Shown: positions 57,401-60,000 of the stretch, piece by piece
How the letters are laid out: every line of letters begins with the position of its first letter
Position numbering within the stretch: position 1 is the stretch's first letter
Assembly: GCF_032854445.1 (NCBI RefSeq)
Contig: NC_088302.1
Coordinates: 22,333,788 to 22,393,787, forward strand
Length of the DNA stretch: 60,000 nt
Direction: 5' to 3'
Source of the DNA: Liolophura sinensis
Taxonomy: Eukaryota; Mollusca; Polyplacophora; Chitonida; Chitonidae
The notes under the pieces: model-generated
Told to the model about the DNA's origin: nothing
The model's database searches: none
The model's input: only the letters and a program-made list of their open reading frames with translations
Made by a program: the position numbers and the translations under genes

Positions 57401-59320
57401 ATTATGGTGTTATAAACATACATAAACATAAACTCGTCTTGAAAAACTCTTGAAGAGTTAATACTTCAGCAGTGTAAGGTATTTTGATTTCTGAATTTAT
57501 GATTCCCATTTAGTTTAAAAAGATGGATTTCTTTCAAATTTAGAAAGCCGAGGAGTTAACCTGTTATTCATTTTTATAACAATATATTATAGTTACATAT
57601 CGTGTATTTCTAAATGTTGTTCTCCAGAACAAGCCTTCAACCAATCAGAACCATGCGTTGTGGCTATGCCCTCTGTTCGCTGTTTGCCCCTGGAGACAGA
57701 CACGTTATCATTGGGACAAAGGTTGGTGACCTCTGTCTGTTCACAGAAACAGCGACTATGTCAGACATTTATCGCTTTCATAATAAGTTCTTCAAGAAGT
57801 CATGAACTGTGTGAAGAAATGTATTTTAAGAATTCATAAATAATTGTACCAGATTAAATAGAAATGTTTTTATGGACTTTTTTGGTGGTTGTTTTTTAAA
57901 TTGTGATCAATTATTTACAGTAAAGAATACATGTAAGTCATGCAGATTCTCTGTAATAATCTTGTTTTCACAGACTGGTACCTTGCAGTTGTTTGATTTA
58001 TCATCTGGTACATTGTTGGAGGAGATTTCAGCCCACTCTGGGCCCCTGTGGTCCATTTCCATGGCAGCAGACAAAGTAAGACTGAATTTATCAGCTGTTA
58101 GTTTCGCGAGCATGTGAACAATGTGTAGATGGTTGATAAAAGGGTACAGGATTCAGTTACATTGCAGTGCTATAAGGCACCTTAAAATCCAGTTTTCACG
58201 TTGTTCATATAGTTCTTAGGTGATTCAAAACCAAACATATATAAAAATGAAATGCACATGTATTAGAGTCTAGTATTTTATGGTCAAGAGGTCTTGAGTT
58301 TTTCATAAAAGGCACTTAGTCCTTGATAAATAACTTGTTTTCACAATTTCCAGTAATTGCAATGTAATGCCAGTACCATCTCAACATCTGTACCATACTT
58401 GAAATTTGACCTTTGCCAGCAGCCATATTATCATGTCTTTAATTTGTCTTTACTTAATGCTGGTTGTGTTACGTCTGTTTCACCTGCTCCACTGGTTTTT
58501 TGAACTGTACAGGAGCTAAATTGTAATATTTAATATCAGAAGTATCTCGACATCTACATCTTTTAAGCTGTCAAACTGGTCTTTGTTTTGTAGAGGAGTA
58601 TTGTTTCAGGCAGTGCTGACAGTGAGGTAAAGTTTTGGAACTTTGAGATAGTGGAGGAGAGAAGTGGTGATCAGCTGAGGTGAGGTTTAGTGCGACACAG
58701 CAATGCAGACAAATCTCTCACTTTACAGGCTTCAGTTAACAGTTTGAAACATCAGGGGAAAATTCAAATGTAGATGAAACTGCTTGTCTCTTAAATGTTT
58801 TGTAATTAATATTGGTAAATAGGTTATATGAGTTGCATCAGATTATGAAAGTACAATATTGGTCAGAACTGAGGTTCTTCACAAGTTTCCCAATAGTTTT
58901 CCATCAGCCTGCTCATGGCTGGCCCTTGGTGCACCTGCGGAGTAATAGTGTGCTACCAGAGGTCATCTGAAGTACACCATTGATGACCTTGTGGCTGGCC
59001 ACTAAGAATCTTTATCCTTCAGCATGAAAGTCGTGTGAAGTGTAGTACCTGGTTGCACGTGGAAGCTCTTTAGTGGAATGGACACGTTAACTAAATATTG
59101 TTCGAATTTTCATTTGAATGACTGAGGATAATGATGCGTTCTGTTTACAGATACAAATATCTTTTTGTTTTTGGCCAGGATGTGTTCTTAGTAGAATCTA
59201 GTGTAGTAAAAATAAAACCTTTTTTTAAGTATGTTTTTTGTATTTTTGTAGCAAACGTCTCAGTTTGGAGCACTCAAGAACATTGAAGATGGATGAGGAA
59301 GTGTTATGTGTGAAGTACAG
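48277..59320 (+). CDS. WDR3: WD repeat protein 3 / UTP12 family (partial, first 14 coding exons)
   Basis: Nucleolar WD40 protein of the U3 snoRNP / small-subunit processome (yeast Dip2/Utp12), needed for 18S rRNA maturation. Exons: 48277-48447, 49779-49988, 50808-50926, 51409-51487, 52847-52942, 53802-53921, 54689-54790, 55518-55615, 56020-56155, 57072-57262, 57628-57721, 57974-58075, 58594-58679, 59252-59320. All phases agree, giving 557 of ~940 residues. Seen: MGLTRQYVRY start; WD blades with VIIWDLKTS, TDVVVWDV, TFIKFWDLDT, ELRVWEI; an acidic low-complexity insert (GDDDSNGEEDSDEDE); a lysine-rich stretch (KRQKKANKKQ); the second propeller with GHRSDVRTLSFSSDS, TMRCGYALC, VIIGTK and VKFWNFE. 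No frame defect. The 3' half lies beyond 60000. Confidence 0.96.
48945..49165 (+). pseudogene. Tc1/mariner-like transposase remnant (N-terminal HTH)
   Basis: From 48960 the frame reads RTIRMLDAGMTFRAVARAL, then INVSMISHLRRHHEEL, a paired-type helix-turn-helix as in Tc1-like transposases. TGA at 49098 ends it; PTTKSAIF follows in frame. No DDE domain nearby. A decayed fragment in WDR3 intron 1. Confidence 0.7.
49186..49606 (+). mobile_element. SINE (family B-like body) split by a MITE
   Basis: 5' part 49186-49277 (gggctcaaatctgggtcggg, gatgctcagcactgagaggc); 3' part from 49412 (ggactggttggcccagtatc, gcggcatgatattttagtaa) to the tail gactgaaaacttgttaaata, cgacgttaaacacc. The interruption is the palindromic element at 49278-49411. 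Confidence 0.75.
49278..49411. mobile_element. ~134-bp MITE with imperfect ~30-bp terminal inverted repeats
   Basis: Left end tggcccctgtttcgtgaagc, actctta pairs with right end gagagctttgtgaaactggg ccc. A possible short target duplication (agga at 49274-49277 and 49412-49415), though exact borders are uncertain. Inserted into an older SINE in WDR3 intron 1. Confidence 0.72.
49779..49988 (+). CDS. WDR3: WDR3 coding exon 2
   Basis: 70 codons: GEKHEVTVITASPDNSLLAA, TVRIFNIASGD, FNGHKSAVSALNFDD, LVSGAK. Two WD blades. Acceptor gttttag, donor gtacta. Confidence 0.97.
50373..50628 (+). mobile_element. SINE family A, full length
   Basis: Head gggggcctcagtggctgagg with ggttagcacaccagca, gtcactgtgacttcaagtct as degenerate B box, body cctcccaacataatggtgac, tail ttcttgagtacattgtaaaa. 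In WDR3 intron 2. Confidence 0.9.
50808..50926 (+). CDS. WDR3: WDR3 coding exon 3
   Basis: 119 bp: DTDVVVWDVVSESGLFRLKG, HKGLVTQAKF. Highly conserved in the family. Acceptor ttgcag, donor gtagga. Confidence 0.97.
51030..51173 (-). mobile_element. SINE family A, 5'-truncated
   Basis: Reverse: ggtgttttatgccatactca, agaatatttcacttatataa, ggcagagcccaggggaaacc, catccgcacgttgctgacag. In WDR3 intron 3. Confidence 0.83.
51409..51487 (+). CDS. WDR3: WDR3 coding exon 4
   Basis: 79 bp: SKDTFIKFWDLDTQHCF, LVGHRSE. Acceptor ttccag, donor gtaagt. Confidence 0.97.
51490..52840. other. WDR3 intron 4
   Basis: About 1.36 kb, AT-rich. Nothing recognisable: no SINE, array or coding similarity. Confidence 0.65.
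52847..52942 (+). CDS. WDR3: WDR3 coding exon 5
   Basis: 32 codons: IYDFVLLRDDTVLVTGSADS, ELRVWEIHYKDK. Acceptor ttccag, donor gtgagt. Confidence 0.96.
53035..53216 (+). repeat. Dispersed repeat C, copy 2
   Basis: About 180 bp resembling 2838-3015, sharing gtttcagggct and cagaataatgtcttcagaat. In WDR3 intron 5. A degenerate SINE-like tail with (aaat)n follows at about 53290-53392. Confidence 0.7.
53802..53921 (+). CDS. WDR3: WDR3 coding exon 6 (acidic insert)
   Basis: 40 codons, low complexity: ETDAPDAPDGKD, AKRQRLGSDGDDDSNGEEDS. Corresponds to the acidic, poorly conserved insert between blades in WDR3 orthologues. Acceptor ttgcag, donor gtgata (weak). Confidence 0.88.
54160..54416 (+). mobile_element. 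SINE family A, near full length
   Basis: Head with ggttggttagcgcaccagtg, B-box-like gtgagttcaagtcc, body cctcccaccataatgctcaa, tail gagtacggcgtaaaacaca and (aaat)n. In WDR3 intron 6. Confidence 0.9.
54689..54790 (+). CDS. WDR3: WDR3 coding exon 7
   Basis: 34 codons: IVSCSKLGSVIRKGRNRLVS, then LLLCH. Matches the G-S-I-x-R-x-G-R-x-R region of the family. Acceptor tttcag, donor gtgagt. Confidence 0.95.
55072..55272 (+). mobile_element. SINE family A, 5'-truncated
   Basis: ttgagttcaagaccagctca, gggaaggtcttcctgcaact, tcggtttcctaatgcccata, tgagtacagcgtaaaacata and (aaat)n. In WDR3 intron 7. Confidence 0.83.
55518..55615 (+). CDS. WDR3: WDR3 coding exon 8
   Basis: 98 bp: GNDTLLEIYQILSEEEQRKH, then a basic KRQKKANKKQ stretch. 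Acceptor ttttag, donor gtaagt. Confidence 0.95.
56020..56155 (+). CDS. WDR3: WDR3 coding exon 9
   Basis: 136 bp: VELPVEMELTMKERFPCLNS, VKMSGKLQAVDVHL. Linker into the second propeller. Acceptor cttgtag, donor gtaaga. Confidence 0.92.
57072..57262 (+). CDS. WDR3: WDR3 coding exon 10
   Basis: 191 bp: VVCLLTNNSLEMCSVDL, MQGHRSDVRTLSFSSDSTAI, AKVWN. Nearly invariant GHRSDVRTLSFSSD block. Acceptor ttgcag, donor gtacat. Confidence 0.97.
57628..57721 (+). CDS. WDR3: WDR3 coding exon 11
   Basis: 94 bp: QPIRTMRCGYALCSLFAPGD, VIIGTK. The donor is gttggt, clearly weaker than consensus, and the frame stays open 28 codons into the intron (see findings). Confidence 0.94.
57974..58075 (+). CDS. WDR3: WDR3 coding exon 12
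   Basis: 34 codons: TGTLQLFDLSSGTLLEEISA, GPLWSISMAADK. Acceptor ttcacag, donor gtaaga. Confidence 0.96.
58594..58679 (+). CDS. WDR3: WDR3 coding exon 13
   Basis: 86 bp: RSIVSGSADSEVKFWNFEIV, EERSGDQL. Acceptor tttgtag, donor gtgagg. Confidence 0.95.
59252..59320 (+). CDS. WDR3: WDR3 coding exon 14
   Basis: 69 bp: KRLSLEHSRTLKMDEEVLCV, then KY. Matches the family's TRTLQLDEDVLCV region. Acceptor tttgtag, donor gtaatg. Last WDR3 exon in the window. Confidence 0.94.
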
Positions 59321-59474
59321 GTAATGTGGTACATTATACTCTTCCAAGTTTGATAACACAGATTATTTGGACATGAATATGGTTTTGGATGAAAAACAAA
59401 ATTTATTCCTGGTTGATTTATGTGAATGTTGTCCTGATTAAAAACACAGATGATGTCATGTACTTTACTAAAAC

Positions 59475-60000
59475 ATGACAGCCTTGAAAAAACTTCCAAA
59501 GTATGGTGGATGCATGAGCATTACCAACTCCTGGGCCAAATCATTCCTGAGCAGACGAAGCTGTGTCAAGCGGAAGGGCACAAAAGACATGAAGTGGCTG
59601 CTGAAAGATTTCGACAGTATTCAGAAAGCCTTTGTCCAGAGGGTTAAGGCAGCCATCTGAGAGCACAACATCCCTGATGAGCTTGTCATAAACTGGGACC
59701 AATGAGGAGTGAGTATGGTACCCGGAGGAGAGTGCACAATGGGGAAGTGTGGCGCCAGTCAAGTAACCGTGAACCATGACAAGAAACAGATCACCTCTCT
59801 TTTGGCAGTGAGTAGGGCCGATTATCTCCTTCCACCACAGCTGATTTACCCCAGGAAGTCAGAGTATTGCCTCCCCCAGTTCATCTTCCCTGAGGAAACC
59901 CAGAGTGAATCACATTGGAGCTGTGGGGAGTACATGTTGAGTCAGTTCATCTTCCCTGAGGAAACCCAGAGTGAATCACATTGGAGCTCTGGGGAGTACA
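59475..60000 (+). pseudogene. pogo/Tigger-like DDE transposase, decayed and cut by the window edge
   Basis: One frame runs through the whole stretch with two TGA stops (59658, 59703): SCVKRKGTKDMKWLLKDF, FVQRVKAAI, EHNIPDELVINWDQ (first catalytic Asp region), KQITSLLAV, LPPQLIYPRKSEYCLP. This matches the DDE_1 core of pogo/Tigger-type transposases. A 66-bp in-frame tandem duplication starts at ~59877 (FIFPEETQSESHWSCGEYM repeated from 59943). It lies in WDR3 intron 14. Confidence 0.8.

Overview
This is a window of animal nuclear DNA: intron-rich genes with GT-AG junctions and short exons (38 to 225 bp), AT-rich introns, many tRNA-derived SINEs, palindromic MITE-like repeats, and abundant 'tacatgta'-type runs. 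The SINE types and the proteins fit a marine lophotrochozoan, most likely a mollusc. That assignment is inference; I cannot name a species. I see no bacterial genes, CRISPR array or functional tRNA/rRNA gene.

Three conserved housekeeping genes make up the coding content. (1) 106-13954, minus strand: EIF2B5, the catalytic epsilon subunit of the translation factor eIF2B. Thirteen coding exons are visible, from the start codon to the first part of the W2/eIF5C domain; the 3' end lies beyond position 1. (2) 23613-39823, plus strand: UGDH, UDP-glucose 6-dehydrogenase, with all 11 coding exons. Three separate one-base losses break its frame. (3) 48277-59320, plus strand: WDR3 (UTP12/DIP2 family), a WD40 protein of the small-subunit processome. 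Its first 14 coding exons are present and the gene runs off the right edge. EIF2B5 and UGDH are head to head, about 9.6 kb apart; UGDH and WDR3 are in tandem, about 8.4 kb apart. The genes belong to unrelated processes (translation initiation, nucleotide-sugar synthesis, ribosome biogenesis), so the order implies no shared pathway.

Non-coding DNA dominates. EIF2B5 introns hold four tandem arrays; two of them duplicate an exon-intron junction (a 74-bp unit carrying a 5' splice site at 1-177, and a ~28-bp unit carrying a 3' splice site at about 7908-8148). The other two are a 126-bp x 4 array (9215-9718, followed by a related array to 9880) and a 29-bp array (11309-11943). UGDH intron 6 holds a ~5.0 kb minisatellite of about 147 copies of a 34-bp unit (30386-35382) with higher-order structure. 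The EIF2B5-UGDH interval contains a ~580-bp near-perfect foldback (16370-16950), a 21-bp array, a run of 27 G and several SINEs. The UGDH-WDR3 interval contains two large inverted-repeat elements nearby or within it, MITE and SINE pieces and simple repeats. WDR3 introns carry a Tc1-like HTH remnant, a MITE nested in a SINE, several SINEs and, at the right edge, a decayed pogo/Tigger-like DDE transposase.

The observations most worth checking are the three clustered frameshifts in UGDH, the tandem duplications across splice junctions in EIF2B5, the structured 34-bp array in UGDH, and several palindromic elements with shared terminal repeats that look like undescribed MITE families.
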